DNA of 64,000 nucleotides from Candidatus Formimonas warabiya (GCF_002777255.1 NZ_CP017634.1:3298903-3362902); one strand, 5' to 3'. Counted from the stretch's first letter, positions 33,020 through 43,313 are shown. Translations and numbers: made by a program. The notes: generated by a model from the sequence alone, not told the origin.

Positions 33020-36000
33020 GATATTACCTCCCCTTCTGAGATACTTTTTTTCTTGGCACCCAACCGGAATACCCTTCTCAACCACTGTCCAAAATCATCG
33101 ATAATGGTATACATGACGGGAACAAAAATCAAGGTAAAGATGGTGGAAGTACTTAAACCGCCCACCACGGCAGTCGCCATGGGAGCTTGGGTTTCCGCCC
33201 CCTCACCGATGCCCAGGGCCAAAGGAACCATCCCTAGAATGGTCGTGAGGGCCGTCATTAAAACGGGACGCAGCCGGATGGGGCCGGCTTTCGTGATGGC
33301 TTCATTCCTGCTCAGTCCCCGGCGCCGGAGCACATTGATGTAGTCCACCAAAACAATGGCGTTATTCACCACGATACCGGTAAGCATGATTAAGCCGATA
33401 AAAGTGGTGACGCTGAAGCTCCGCCCCGTCAGGGCCAACCCGCCGATAACGCCGATAATCATGGTGGGGATGGAAAACATAATCACAAAGGGATGAACCA
33501 GGGATTCAAACTGGGATGCCATCACCATATAGGTCAGAATGATCGCCAGGATCATCGCCAATCCCAAACTGCTGAAGGCTTCTATCATATCGGCATTTTC
33601 CCCCCCATACTCTATGGTATAGCCCTGGGGAAGTTTGAAGTCTTTCAATTTGGCCTGGATATCTTTCGTGACACTGCCTACATCCCGCCCGCTCAGCTGA
33701 CTGTTAATCGTGGCGGTTCTGGCCTGGTTTTCCCGGTCTATCTGAGTCGGCCCGGCATCTATATTTGTGATCACCAAATCGCTTAAAGCAACCTGGGCCC
33801 CGTTTGCAGTCGGCACGATGACGTCTTTTAAATCCCGCACATTTTCCCGGTAATGCTCCGGCAGAATTACCCGTACATCGATCTCATCCCCTCCGGTCCG
33901 GTATTTGGTGGCAACGTCACCTTCAAAAGCAGCCCGTACCGCCGACGCCACTTGGGAGACACTCAGCCCATAGGCAGCCGCCTTATCCCGGTTCACCCGG
34001 ATCTGCAACTCCGGCCGGCCCACGGTGATGCTGGACTCTACCTCCCTGGTCCCCGGCACCGACTTGACCACGTCCACAATCTCCTCTGCCATGCTCTTCA
34101 GTACATCCAGATCGTCTCCTCTGATTTGGATGGATACAGGCGCTGAAGACTGGCCTCCTCCTCCTGTACTGTCACTCACAGTTACGGAAATATCCGCCCC
34201 CGGGATCTCCTGGATTCTTTGCCGGATATCATCAGCCACCTGGTCCGCGCTGCGCTGCCTTTCCGCCTTGGGCACCAGCATCACCCGCATTTGAGACACT
34301 TCCGGTGTGGAACTGCCCATAAAATCATCTCCGGCCGCCCCTACGCTGGTAAAGACGGTTTTCACTTCTTTGATGTCGCCCAATACGGTTTCAATGTGTT
34401 CCGCCACCTTATTCGTTTCAGATAAGACTGTTCCTTTATCCAACTCCACGCTGATCGCCAGTTCTCCGCTGTCCACCTTCGGCATAAATTCCATGCCGAT
34501 GACCGGAACCAAAGCCAAGCTGGCCACCATTGCGGCAACTACGATCAGGACTACTCTTTTCCGGTGGGCCAAAGACCAGGCTAATCCTTTTCCATAAGCC
34601 TGCTCCAGCCTGCCAAATAAATCTCCCACTTTGGAGCCGGCCTTTTTCAAAGCGTTTTGTTTTCCTGATTCTCCCTCTGCTGCTTGATTCTTATCCACCA
34701 CCGCGAGAAGTTTTGATGAAAGCATGGGTACTAAAGTGAGCGCAACCAATAAAGCGACCCCTTGGGAGGAGGCCACGGTTAAAGCCAGCTCCCGGAATAG
34801 CATGGCGGCGAGCCCCTGCACAAATACAATCGGCAGAAATACTACCATCACGGTAAGAGTAGAGGCAATTACCGGCATGCCCACCTCGCTGCCGCCTTTA
34901 ATGGCAGCTTCCGTTAAGCTGTAGCCGTCTTCCCGGTAACGGAATATACTCTCCAATACCACGATGGAGCAGTCCACCAAATGCCCGATTCCCAGCGCCA
35001 ACCCGCCTAAAGACATCATGTTGAGGGTCAAGCCCCCCATATAGAGCACGCTGAAAATGCCGATGATGGAAATGGGGATGGCCAGCCCGATAATGACGGT
35101 ACTGCGCAGGTTGCGCAGGAACAGGTAAATCACCAGGATCGCAAGGACCCCCCCGGTCATGGCGTGGGAGGACACACTGCCGATGGACTGCCGGATAAAT
35201 GTAGCCTGGTCGTAAACAGTCACGGCTTTCACGTTTCCGGGAATTTCCCGGGCGATCTGGTCCAGCTCTTTTTGCACCAGGTTGGATACCTGAACCGTAT
35301 TGGCCTTGCTTTGCTTCTGCACACTAATTCCCACGCTGGGTTCCCCGTTCATCCGGGTATACTGCTGCTGCTCGGCAAAACCGTCCTTCACTTCGGCAAG
35401 GTCCTTCAGGAAAACCGTGCCGCCCCCGGGAAGGGCAATGTTGATATTCTTGATATCATCCAAGGAAGTATATTCGCCGATCGTGCGGACATAAAGCTCT
35501 TTTTTCCCTTCTGTAACCCGCCCGCTGGCCACATTCATATTTTCTCCCTTTAAGGCCTGACTGATCTGGTTTAATCCGATGCCATAGGCTTCCATTTTTA
35601 CCGGATCTGCTAATACCTGGATTTCCCGGGTATACCCTCCGGTAACGCTGACGGAAGCTACCCCGGCCAAACGTTCCAAACGGGGTTTTACCACATCCTC
35701 CGCGATTTTTTTCAGGTCCATCAGGTCTTTCCCTCCGGACAAACCTAATTGGACCACCGGCATCATGGACGGGTCCGCTTTCATCACCATGGGATCGGTA
35801 ACCTCGTCCGGGAAAGAGCCTTTGATCAGATCAATCTTTTCCCGCATTTGCAGCGTGGCAAAATCCATATCCGTGCCCCAGTTGAACCAGACAATGACCA
35901 TGGACTGTCCGGCCATAGACTGGGACTGGATTTTATCCACATTCTGCACCGTACCCAAAACATCTTCCAGAGGCTCGGTTACCATCGACTCTACTTCTTC

Positions 36001-36168
36001 CGGACCGACTCCGGAATATTGGGTAATGGCAATGGCTACGGGAAACTTCATATCCGGAAAAAGATCCACAGCCAGTCTGGATAATGAAACAAATCCCAAC
36101 AAAACCACACATAAGATAACCATGCAGATGGTGACAGGACGTTTTACGGAAGATTCAATAATCTTCAT
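33016..36168 (-). CDS. RND efflux transporter (HAE1/AcrB-like)
   Basis: A 1050-residue proton-driven exporter with 12 membrane helices and two large extracytoplasmic loops (after helices 1 and 7), of family length. In helix 4 the sequence is LALGIGHLVDCSIVVLES: the first of the two AcrB proton-relay aspartates is kept and the second is Cys. In helix 10, GIVVNNAIVLVDY has Asn where AcrB has the relay lysine. Such changes are common in Gram-positive HAE-type pumps but mean the proton path differs from AcrB. The adaptor gene stops four bases before this start, and the TolC-like gene overlaps its end, so the three are made together. Confidence 0.94.
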   Translation of the reverse strand: MKIIESSVKRPVTICMVILCVVLLGFVSLSRLAVDLFPDMKFPVAIAITQYSGVGPEEVESMVTEPLEDVLGTVQNVDKIQSQSMAGQSMVIVWFNWGTDMDFATLQMREKIDLIKGSFPDEVTDPMVMKADPSMMPVVQLGLSGGKDLMDLKKIAEDVVKPRLERLAGVASVSVTGGYTREIQVLADPVKMEAYGIGLNQISQALKGENMNVASGRVTEGKKELYVRTIGEYTSLDDIKNINIALPGGGTVFLKDLAEVKDGFAEQQQYTRMNGEPSVGISVQKQSKANTVQVSNLVQKELDQIAREIPGNVKAVTVYDQATFIRQSIGSVSSHAMTGGVLAILVIYLFLRNLRSTVIIGLAIPISIIGIFSVLYMGGLTLNMMSLGGLALGIGHLVDCSIVVLESIFRYREDGYSLTEAAIKGGSEVGMPVIASTLTVMVVFLPIVFVQGLAAMLFRELALTVASSQGVALLVALTLVPMLSSKLLAVVDKNQAAEGESGKQNALKKAGSKVGDLFGRLEQAYGKGLAWSLAHRKRVVLIVVAAMVASLALVPVIGMEFMPKVDSGELAISVELDKGTVLSETNKVAEHIETVLGDIKEVKTVFTSVGAAGDDFMGSSTPEVSQMRVMLVPKAERQRSADQVADDIRQRIQEIPGADISVTVSDSTGGGGQSSAPVSIQIRGDDLDVLKSMAEEIVDVVKSVPGTREVESSITVGRPELQIRVNRDKAAAYGLSVSQVASAVRAAFEGDVATKYRTGGDEIDVRVILPEHYRENVRDLKDVIVPTANGAQVALSDLVITNIDAGPTQIDRENQARTATINSQLSGRDVGSVTKDIQAKLKDFKLPQGYTIEYGGENADMIEAFSSLGLAMILAIILTYMVMASQFESLVHPFVIMFSIPTMIIGVIGGLALTGRSFSVTTFIGLIMLTGIVVNNAIVLVDYINVLRRRGLSRNEAITKAGPIRLRPVLMTALTTILGMVPLALGIGEGAETQAPMATAVVGGLSTSTIFTLIFVPVMYTIIDDFGQWLRRVFRLGAKKKSISEGEVIS

Positions 36169-36171
36169 GGA

Positions 36172-37260
36172 TTACATACCTCCCGACAGCGTCACGGGGG
36201 TTTCATTCTGCAGCTTGTTCTGACCTGTGAGGACAATGGCATCACCCGCTGTAAGACCGGATACCACCTCTACACGGGTGTCGTCTTCTACTCCGGTCTT
36301 GATTTCCGTTTGGATCGCCTTTTTGTCTTTAATTACAAAAACATATTTCATATCCCCGCTGTCAATCACCGCCTGCTTGGGAATCACCGGCACACCTTTT
36401 TTGGTTTCCAGGGCCAGCTTAATCTCGGCAAACATGCCCGGCTTCAATTGGTGCTGGGGGTTAAGGATCTCCACGGAGATGGGGAACGTACTGACCTGGC
36501 TGTCGGCTGCAGGACTAATGGTGCGGATCGTCCCGGAGAAGGGCTGATCACCTACAGCGGATACCCGTACATCCAGCTTTTGTCCTAAGGAAAGCTTGTT
36601 TACCTCCGCTTCCGTTACATTCGTTTCTACCTTTACCTTTTCAATATCCACAATCGTCATCACGGCGCTTTGCCCGGCGATTTCACCAACTTCAATATTT
36701 CGGGCCGACACAATCCCGTCCACGGGAGATTTGATCACCGTATTGGCTAATTGGGCCTCTATCAGTTGCACCGAAGCGGAAGCACTATCCGTGCTTCCCA
36801 CGGCAGCCTGCGTTTGGGCATCATCTAACTGTTGCTTGGACACTGCTCCCTGTTCATATAAACTTTTTACCCGCTCCAGGTTGGTGAGAGCATTTTGATA
36901 ATTTGCCTTGGCCAGAGCCAACCCTGCTTTTGCCTGTTTCAACTGGGCCTGAAGCTCTGTGCTGTCCAAACGGATCAAAATATCTCCCTGATGTACCCGG
37001 TCCCCTACTTGAAAGTTAACCTCCGCCACCTTTCCCGGTGTCTTGGGGATAATGCTCACTTCCTTATTTGGCGCAATCTTGCCGTTGACCGTGGAGGTAT
37101 TCGAGATATCTCCGGTAACTACCTTTCCTGCCTCCACTAAGACCGCCTGTTCTTCTTGGGGCTGATCGGCCGGGGTTTCCTTTTGACCGCAACCGGCGAA
37201 GACTGACAAACTCGTGATTAGGATCAATAAAATCACGAGCTGCTTTTTCCTGATTACCAC
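36172..37260 (-). CDS. Membrane-fusion (HlyD/AcrA-type) lipoprotein adaptor
   Basis: A 362-residue adaptor if translation starts at GTG 37260, with GAGGAG six bases upstream; an upstream frame to 37302 lacks a site. The lipobox LSVFAGC gives a lipid-anchored Cys. Then come a biotinyl-lipoyl half (PGKVAEVNFQVGDRVHQGDILIRLD), a coiled-coil hairpin (about 90-150), the second lipoyl half (TVIKSPVDGIVSARNIEVGEIAG), and beta-barrel and membrane-proximal domains. It bridges the RND pump to the TolC-like protein. It is the first gene of the operon, downstream of a strong promoter and TetR-type operator. Confidence 0.93.
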   Translation of the reverse strand: MVIRKKQLVILLILITSLSVFAGCGQKETPADQPQEEQAVLVEAGKVVTGDISNTSTVNGKIAPNKEVSIIPKTPGKVAEVNFQVGDRVHQGDILIRLDSTELQAQLKQAKAGLALAKANYQNALTNLERVKSLYEQGAVSKQQLDDAQTQAAVGSTDSASASVQLIEAQLANTVIKSPVDGIVSARNIEVGEIAGQSAVMTIVDIEKVKVETNVTEAEVNKLSLGQKLDVRVSAVGDQPFSGTIRTISPAADSQVSTFPISVEILNPQHQLKPGMFAEIKLALETKKGVPVIPKQAVIDSGDMKYVFVIKDKKAIQTEIKTGVEDDTRVEVVSGLTAGDAIVLTGQNKLQNETPVTLSGGM

Positions 37261-37322
37261 TCCGTTCTCCTCTCTTTCACTGTTTGTAATTTGTATTCCC
37301 AATTATGTTCCTAACCAAGATC

Positions 37323-37338
37323 GACCGACGGGTCGGTC
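37323..37338. promoter_or_regulatory. TetR-type operator
   Basis: GACCGAC-GG-GTCGGTC is a perfect 7+2+7 palindrome about 12 bases downstream of the -10 box, where a bound repressor would block transcript initiation or early elongation. Operators of this ACCGAC..GTCGGT form are typical for TetR-family proteins. Confidence 0.85.
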
Positions 37339-37350
37339 AGTATGCTTTAT

Positions 37351-37379
37351 ATTGTAGGGTATGGAGAATCCCCTGTCAA
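37351..37379 (-). promoter_or_regulatory. Sigma-A promoter of the RND operon
   Basis: On the minus strand a perfect TTGACA (37374-37379), 17 bases, then TACAAT (37351-37356). The operator follows directly downstream. Confidence 0.88.
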
Positions 37380-37424
37380 TTAAGATTTGTTTAAGATACA
37401 TGATTCATTTTAAAATTTTTATTT

Positions 37425-37461
37425 AAAAAACAAGGCCCCCGCCAAATTAAAAACGGGAGCC
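37425..37461 (-). terminator. Terminator after the N-terminal-SLH protein gene
   Basis: On the minus strand GGCTCCCG pairs with CGGGGGCC (one wobble) across a T-rich loop and is followed by TTGTTTTTT. Confidence 0.75.
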
Positions 37462-37478
37462 CGCCATAAAGAAAAATA

Positions 37479-39140
37479 TCAGTTTTCCTGACCAATAACC
37501 ACAAGGGAAGTTGCCGTGATCATATTCCCCTGAATCTGACCCACGATCACAACCCTGTCTCCTGTTTTTAAGCGGGTTAACCGGGATAAAAGATCCCCCT
37601 CTGCTGTGATCATCTTGGTATCAGCATCTGCAAATACAATGTATGTTTTTGTCTCCATATCTTCTTTTCCCGAGATAACCAGTAAATTCAGATCAGGAAT
37701 TATTCTGGTTACTTCCCCGATCACCTGGTCCTTTTCTTCCCAGGATTCCGCATATATCCGGCTGACTCGATTGCTCTCTAAACGCAGTTCAACTGCATCT
37801 CCTGCCCGCAGATCCAAAACCGTGCCGTCATTTCCGTCTTTTATGATCCTTGTCTCATTATCAATCAGAAATGTCCGCTCTCTTTCTGATTCATCGGTAA
37901 TGGTTAAAACAGCTTCGTCCGAGACCAGCACTTCCTTGACCGTGCCTTCCGTTTTGCTGCTGACCGTTTCAGCCTGCATCCCGATTATTTCACTATTGAT
38001 GATTTGTAAGGTGGCCTGATCTCCCGACACTATATCTTTTAATAAAGCGCTGCTGCCGTTTCTGCTCACACCACTGCAGGTATCCGCAATGGGATAGGTT
38101 TTAATTTTATTATCCTCATCCTTGACGGTAACGCTGAGGCGCGGAATAAAATTGACAGATACTATCGATACGGAAAGTTGACCGGTAAACGCCTCAGTGG
38201 TACCGGTATTTATGATATCGGTGTCCGTGTTGCCGAACGGATTGTCGGGTGGATTATCGGATATATTGTCTTCAGTAGCACCTGACGGCACAGTATCAAT
38301 CAAAAGAGCCTTAAACCCGGTCTTTACGGCAAAAACCTGCCGGGAAACAGGAATATCATTTAAAGCCATGTCCGGAAAAATTAAACAGTCCTCCCCTACG
38401 GTCAAAGTCTCATAGCCGGAATCCGTCTTGATGGTAATAGTGGAGGTTGTAACCTGGGAAACCGTCCCCTGCACCTCTTTTTCAGGGAGTTTTCCCAGTT
38501 TTTCATCCAATCTGGCCATCAGTACGGCAAATTCACCCCGGGTCACGTTTTCCAAAGGACGAAAAGTCCCGTCCTCATTCCCTGTCATCATGCCGTTTGA
38601 CTTAAGCAACGCCACATATCCCCTGGCGCTGGACGGAATATCCGATGCGTCCGAATAGGACAGAACGTCGGATGCATGGTTAGGGGCTATAGCTTCCAAG
38701 CCCAAGGCTTTGCCGATAAACTGGGCGACTTCATATCTTTTGGCAAAATCATCCCCCCGGAATAAGACCAGGTCATTACCGGAAATAACTCCCTGGATCA
38801 CTCCCATGGCTATATATTGTTTGGCCCAGGCAGGAACTGCCTCTGGCTCTTGAAAAGTCAAAGGGATGCTTTTCCCTTCCGCCTGGGACTCTAAACCCAT
38901 CGCCCGGATAATCATTACCACCGTTTCCAAGCGATTTACCGGTTTGTTAATCCCAAAAGATCCGTCATCGTAGCCTTTTGCCACACCCATCAGGTTCATC
39001 CGGGCAATATACCGCTCTGCCCAATGACCGTTAGGGACATCGGAAAAAAACCTCGTCGATGCAGCCAAAGAACTTCCGCTTAGCAAAATGATCATTATGA
39101 AAAACATAAGGCAGATTCTGACAAGTTTTGGCTTTGCCAT
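37479..39140 (-). CDS. Secreted protein with N-terminal SLH domains and repeated beta modules
   Basis: ATG 39140 is the likely start, with GGGAG about nine bases upstream; 553 residues. A signal peptide ends near SSLAAS. Three SLH domains occupy about residues 25-215 (FSDVPNGHWAERYIARM, IPSSARGYVALLKSNGMM, VTRGEFAVLMARL). They are divergent: the first two have RLETV and KRYEV where the TRAEF motif is expected. The rest (about 220-553) contains several short beta repeats of the type GTVSQVTTSTITIKTDSG and GEVTRIIPDLNLLVISGKED, as in wall proteins with OB-like or stalk modules. It is divergent from the first S-layer gene across a 457-base gap. The function is unknown. Confidence 0.82.
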   Translation of the reverse strand: MAKPKLVRICLMFFIMIILLSGSSLAASTRFFSDVPNGHWAERYIARMNLMGVAKGYDDGSFGINKPVNRLETVVMIIRAMGLESQAEGKSIPLTFQEPEAVPAWAKQYIAMGVIQGVISGNDLVLFRGDDFAKRYEVAQFIGKALGLEAIAPNHASDVLSYSDASDIPSSARGYVALLKSNGMMTGNEDGTFRPLENVTRGEFAVLMARLDEKLGKLPEKEVQGTVSQVTTSTITIKTDSGYETLTVGEDCLIFPDMALNDIPVSRQVFAVKTGFKALLIDTVPSGATEDNISDNPPDNPFGNTDTDIINTGTTEAFTGQLSVSIVSVNFIPRLSVTVKDEDNKIKTYPIADTCSGVSRNGSSALLKDIVSGDQATLQIINSEIIGMQAETVSSKTEGTVKEVLVSDEAVLTITDESERERTFLIDNETRIIKDGNDGTVLDLRAGDAVELRLESNRVSRIYAESWEEKDQVIGEVTRIIPDLNLLVISGKEDMETKTYIVFADADTKMITAEGDLLSRLTRLKTGDRVVIVGQIQGNMITATSLVVIGQEN

Positions 39141-39597
39141 ATATTTTTTTGCTCCCTTCATCCTTTTATCTTTTTATTCGATCAATTTGCCATAAATCCT
39201 GTTAAAGCAGGAGGTTATTTCTAATTTCTATTTGTTTATTTTTTTGGGTGTGTTTCGATTCCTTATTAATTGTAAAGGACCAATTCCTTCTATTCTTTTA
39301 TCACTTATGCGTAGCCAAATTTATTCAATTCAAGAACCGTCCCCGAATTTCCAGATTTATTCATCCATCATTTCCCAGAAAAAAAGCTGCAAGTTTTCTT
39401 TTCCCTGTTAAGTATTTATATATGTACGGGCTATCTAAGAGCGGATAGCTGGGGAAATACCCCCACTCATAAAAGTATGTTACTTAAAATAGTTTTTGAA
39501 GGGAGGGGACAATTACCGATCAACCAAAACATCTTGATCACTGAACTTAACGAGAAGATACCAAAATTCAACTTTGACATTAAAGGAGGACATTTGT
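39141..39597. other. Divergent promoter region of the first S-layer gene
   Basis: 457 bases without a convincing gene. Visible are half of a REP-like repeat (AAGAACCGTCCCC, 39332-39344), a hairpin GCTATC..GATAGC (39430-39449) and, next to it, GGGGAAATACCCC (39451-39463). These probably lie in the long 5-prime leader of the S-layer mRNA, where such hairpins often stabilise the message. A 70-codon frame from 39477 overlaps the S-layer start out of frame and is not accepted. Confidence 0.5.
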
Positions 39598-42252
39598 GTG
39601 AAGAAAACAGTTGTTTTTTTGGTGATAGCAGCAATGATGCTCTGCTTTGCCGGAACAGCTTTTGCGGCTACTTTCAGCGACACTGGTGATTTGAGCAAAG
39701 ATGCCCAAGCCAGCATTGCAAAATTAAACAGTTTAGAAGTCATTAACGGTTATCCGGACGGCACCTTCAAGCCGGCCAACACCATTACCCGGGCCGAGTT
39801 TGCCAAAATCGCCATTATTTTGGGCGGTTTAGGACAAAGTGCCGACGTTCTGAAAGATTCCACTACCAAGTTTAGCGATGTAGCCGCCAATCAATGGTAT
39901 ACCGGTTATATCAACTTGGCAGCTTCCCAGGGCTATGTGAAAGGTTTTCCGGATGGCACCTTCCGTCCCAATGCGAAAATATCCTATGCCCAGGTTGTCA
40001 CCGTACTGCTCCGTGTTCTGGGATACAACGATAACCTGCCCGGTGCCTGGCCGGTAGATTATATTGCCAAAGCCGGCGCCTTGGACATAACTGAGAAGGT
40101 TTCTTTAAACGCCAATGCTGAGGCCCCCCGTTCCGACGTTGCGATCATGGCCGACGCTACTTTGGATGCGACCGTTGTAAAATGGAATAACGACACGGAA
40201 AGTTTTGATGAACAAAAAGACAGTGATGATAACGAAATCTCTTTGCTGGATAAAAACTTCAGCACCGCAGTCAACGAAGACTATATAGTCACCGACACCA
40301 AGTATGATGACGGAGTCTGGAGCATTAAAGTAACTGCTACCGACGATGAGGACGAGGCTCTGGATGAAAAGTGGATTGACCTCTCCCAAGACTGCGTCAT
40401 TTCCGATGGATCCCTTCCTACCGGATTGGACAACGCCATGGTGGATATCCTCTATAATGATGACGATGAGGAAGTTCTCTATCTGGAAATTACCTCCACC
40501 ACAGCGACCGTTGACGGTGAAGATTGGGAATACAATGATACCAAAGACCAATTTACCATTGACGATACCAAATACGATCAGGCCAGCTATTTTGACGGCT
40601 ACGTATACGGCGAAAAAGATGCTACCGACTATAACAGCGACGCTGTTTACCGTGCTTTCATCAGTGATGATGATGAGGTATACCTGGTCAGCAAAAGAAA
40701 TGCCGACACTCCTGCTATCGTAGATGAATATGACGCGGATGCCAATCAGTTGATCGTAAAAGAAGAAGGCAACTACGGCGCCTATGCTGATATCGAAGAC
40801 ATTGACTTCGGCAGCGACAGCGTATTGATTGAAAAAGGCGGCAAATTTATTGAGCCTAAAGATTTGGCTGAAAACGACGTAATTTATGTATCCGAAGACA
40901 GTTACGGCTATGACTATTATATCGAAGTCGCCGGCGGGATTACCCAGGAAGGCACCTTAGACGGCTTCGAAGCCGGAGATCCTGCACAAATTGAGATTAG
41001 CGGAGAATGGTACGATGTTGCCGATATTTCTCTCCTTTCCACTGATGGCGGGGATGAGTTTGACGGACAGCTTAACGACAGCGATCTGAGTGACAGCTAT
41101 GACGCCACCCTGAAGTACGTGCTGAATAAATCCAATCAGGTCTGCATCGCCATCAGTAGTGCGGACGGCAGTGAAGGCAGCACCGTATACGGTGTAGTAA
41201 CCGAGGTTACGGATACTAATGCCAGCGGAAAAATCACCAAAATCAAAGTGATGAAGAAAGACGGCACCGAAGCCAGTTATGCCGTGGACACCAGTGATGT
41301 AGAAGTATACTACGCGGTTGGTGCCACTACTAACCATGGCGGTACCTATGCCGGGAAAGAACTGGATGAGGATGATTTCATTAAGTTCTCGGTCAACGAA
41401 GACAATGAAATCGACAGCCTGACCATCCTTGCATATGATAATGGTGGTACCGGCGACTTCACTGACCCATCTGCAGAGGGCTCGGATAACGTAATAGACG
41501 ACTACTCTGATAGCGACAGCGCCGATTATATCGGAACCATTACCGGCGGTGACGACGACAACAACAAGATTACATTTAAGAAAGCCGGCGGCAGTGCAGT
41601 CTCCTATAAGGTAAACGACAACACCATCATCTTTAATGCCGCCCCGGCTAGCGACGACGATGGAGCTGAAATCGTCAGCTTAAGCGACCTGCTGGATTGG
41701 GCTGCGGATACCACTGTGGGTACAAAATATGCTTATGTACAGTATGACGGCTCTACCGTAGATTACATTTTCATCCACAGCGATGTTTCCAACAGTACTG
41801 ATGTCAGTTATGCAGCAATCTTGAAATCCTATACCAAGTCCGGAGACAAATGGGTGAAGATTGATGCCAAAGGAACCGCAGCAAGCTATGAAGTAAATGG
41901 TTCTCAAGCTCCTGAAGCAGGTTCTATCTATGATTACAGCATTACAGGCAATAAATTTAAAGCAAAAACTAACGGTGAAATATTTGATCCCCAAGACACA
42001 GTCAGTGCAACCACTTACGATAAAGTGACGGCTATTGACAAATCCGAATTGACCATCACACTGGACGACGGAACAAATGTGATGCTGGATGCGGACACCG
42101 TGATCTACGACTACAGCGATTGGTACAAAGACGGCAGCGATCCGGAATATTGCAAAAGCATCAGCTCCATCAGCAAAAACGATAAGATCTGGTACGCTCT
42201 GGATAATGACGGCAATGCGGACCTGATTGTAATCGTAAACAACATTAAGTAA
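39598..42252 (+). CDS. S-layer protein with N-terminal SLH domains (paralog 1)
   Basis: The start is GTG 39598, eight bases after AAAGGAGG; 884 residues. A signal peptide (KKTVVFLVIAAMMLCFAGTAFA) is followed by two SLH domains (about 24-150; GYPDGTFKPANTITRAEFAK and GFPDGTFRPNAKISYAQV). A very long, strongly acidic beta-rich body with many DDDE and SDD runs follows, as expected for a calcium-binding crystalline S-layer subunit. There are no cysteine clusters. The C-terminal 250 residues are highly similar to the gene at 43739-46525, which lies in the opposite orientation. It is followed by a strong terminator. It is very likely one of the main surface-array proteins. Confidence 0.9.
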   Translation: MKKTVVFLVIAAMMLCFAGTAFAATFSDTGDLSKDAQASIAKLNSLEVINGYPDGTFKPANTITRAEFAKIAIILGGLGQSADVLKDSTTKFSDVAANQWYTGYINLAASQGYVKGFPDGTFRPNAKISYAQVVTVLLRVLGYNDNLPGAWPVDYIAKAGALDITEKVSLNANAEAPRSDVAIMADATLDATVVKWNNDTESFDEQKDSDDNEISLLDKNFSTAVNEDYIVTDTKYDDGVWSIKVTATDDEDEALDEKWIDLSQDCVISDGSLPTGLDNAMVDILYNDDDEEVLYLEITSTTATVDGEDWEYNDTKDQFTIDDTKYDQASYFDGYVYGEKDATDYNSDAVYRAFISDDDEVYLVSKRNADTPAIVDEYDADANQLIVKEEGNYGAYADIEDIDFGSDSVLIEKGGKFIEPKDLAENDVIYVSEDSYGYDYYIEVAGGITQEGTLDGFEAGDPAQIEISGEWYDVADISLLSTDGGDEFDGQLNDSDLSDSYDATLKYVLNKSNQVCIAISSADGSEGSTVYGVVTEVTDTNASGKITKIKVMKKDGTEASYAVDTSDVEVYYAVGATTNHGGTYAGKELDEDDFIKFSVNEDNEIDSLTILAYDNGGTGDFTDPSAEGSDNVIDDYSDSDSADYIGTITGGDDDNNKITFKKAGGSAVSYKVNDNTIIFNAAPASDDDGAEIVSLSDLLDWAADTTVGTKYAYVQYDGSTVDYIFIHSDVSNSTDVSYAAILKSYTKSGDKWVKIDAKGTAASYEVNGSQAPEAGSIYDYSITGNKFKAKTNGEIFDPQDTVSATTYDKVTAIDKSELTITLDDGTNVMLDADTVIYDYSDWYKDGSDPEYCKSISSISKNDKIWYALDNDGNADLIVIVNNIK

Positions 42253-42299
42253 ATAGTTAAACAGATCCGTTTCAAAAAAAGAGATTGCTTTACAAAGGG

Positions 42300-42334
42300 A
42301 ACTGCCCATCTGTTAAGAGGATGGGCAGTTTTTT
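42300..42334 (+). terminator. Terminator of S-layer gene 1
   Basis: AACTGCCCATC-TGTTAAGAG-GATGGGCAGTT followed by TTTT, 48 bases after the stop codon. Confidence 0.92.
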
Positions 42335-42369
42335 GCTACTCTCATTCCCTCTGATCCCGTGATAGTCGG

Positions 42370-43168
42370 GAGTTGGCTATAGGAATTGTAAATTTGCTTG
42401 TGATGGTTGTTCACGAACTGCGATATCTGGAACCAGTGCTTGATATGAGACTATTTAAATAAGCTTTTTTTACTTTATCTACTATATATTTCTTCTGTCG
42501 TTCAAGTCGCTATGGTAGTGGCAATTTATCTTTTTCCCCTTTTCATGCAAAGCGTATTGGGACAGACCGTCACGCAAACCGGCTTGGTCATGTTGCCACC
42601 TGCGCTGGTTACAGCTATATTTATGTCCATCAGCGGTGAGCTTTTTGATAAATATTGGGCTCGGTACCTGGTCCTTATAGGCATGGTAATTATGACTGGT
42701 GCATCATACGTCATGAAGGATTTTAATGCTTCTACATCTTTTAGCACAATGACATTTTTGTTAAGGATCCGCGAAATAGGGATACGGCTAGCGTTGTCCC
42801 CCTCCATTAATGTAGGGATGGTAAGTCTTCCAAAAGAATCAGCCGGTACCACTTCTTCCTTGGGGAATGTTATTAGGAATGTAGCAACCACTTTTGGAAT
42901 CGCTCTTATGACGAATCTAATGCAATCACGTAGTACCTTTCACTCTGTTAGTTTGGCTCAAAATGTAGTTTTGGATCAGCCGGATGGTTTGGATATAGTT
43001 TCGGCCATGCAGGGGATAGGGCTAAATTCTGATCTTAGGGTAAACGGAGAACAGGTTCTAAGCCTTTCTATGCTATACAAGTATGTAGCCCAACAATCGA
43101 TAGTGATGGCTATTTCTAATTGTTTCATTATAGTTTTAATACTGGGCCTCCGTTCCCGGCTTTTGTAA
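42370..43168 (+). pseudogene. Remnant of a DHA2 (EmrB/QacA-type) MFS drug exporter
   Basis: From about 42512 an open frame encodes 218 residues of the C-terminal half of a 14-helix MFS exporter (MVVAIYLFPLFMQSVLGQTVTQTG; SAGTTSSLGNVIRNVATTFGIAL). Upstream, the expected preceding residues are still readable in other frames: HELRYLEPVLDMRLFK, then a TAA, then FFTLSTI, and after a frameshift near 42486, ISSVVQVAMVVAIYL. The first seven or so helices are missing. One nonsense codon, one frameshift and the 5-prime truncation make it a pseudogene. It lies between the two S-layer genes. Confidence 0.85.
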
Positions 43169-43313
43169 ACTAATATTTTATATCAAGGAATAGGCACATA
43201 GAGGAGTGCTTCATCTTTCAAAACCAATGCGTCCGTAATGTATTCTTCAAAATGCAGATGTAGATTTTGAAATGTGTAAACTCTTGATAAAAGCGAATTT
43301 TGCATTAGCCTAA

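Noticed and set aside
39477..39689. 70-codon frame upstream of and overlapping S-layer gene 1
   Set aside because: It lacks a good ribosome site, its second half is simply the S-layer signal-peptide DNA in another frame, and S-layer leaders are usually non-coding.
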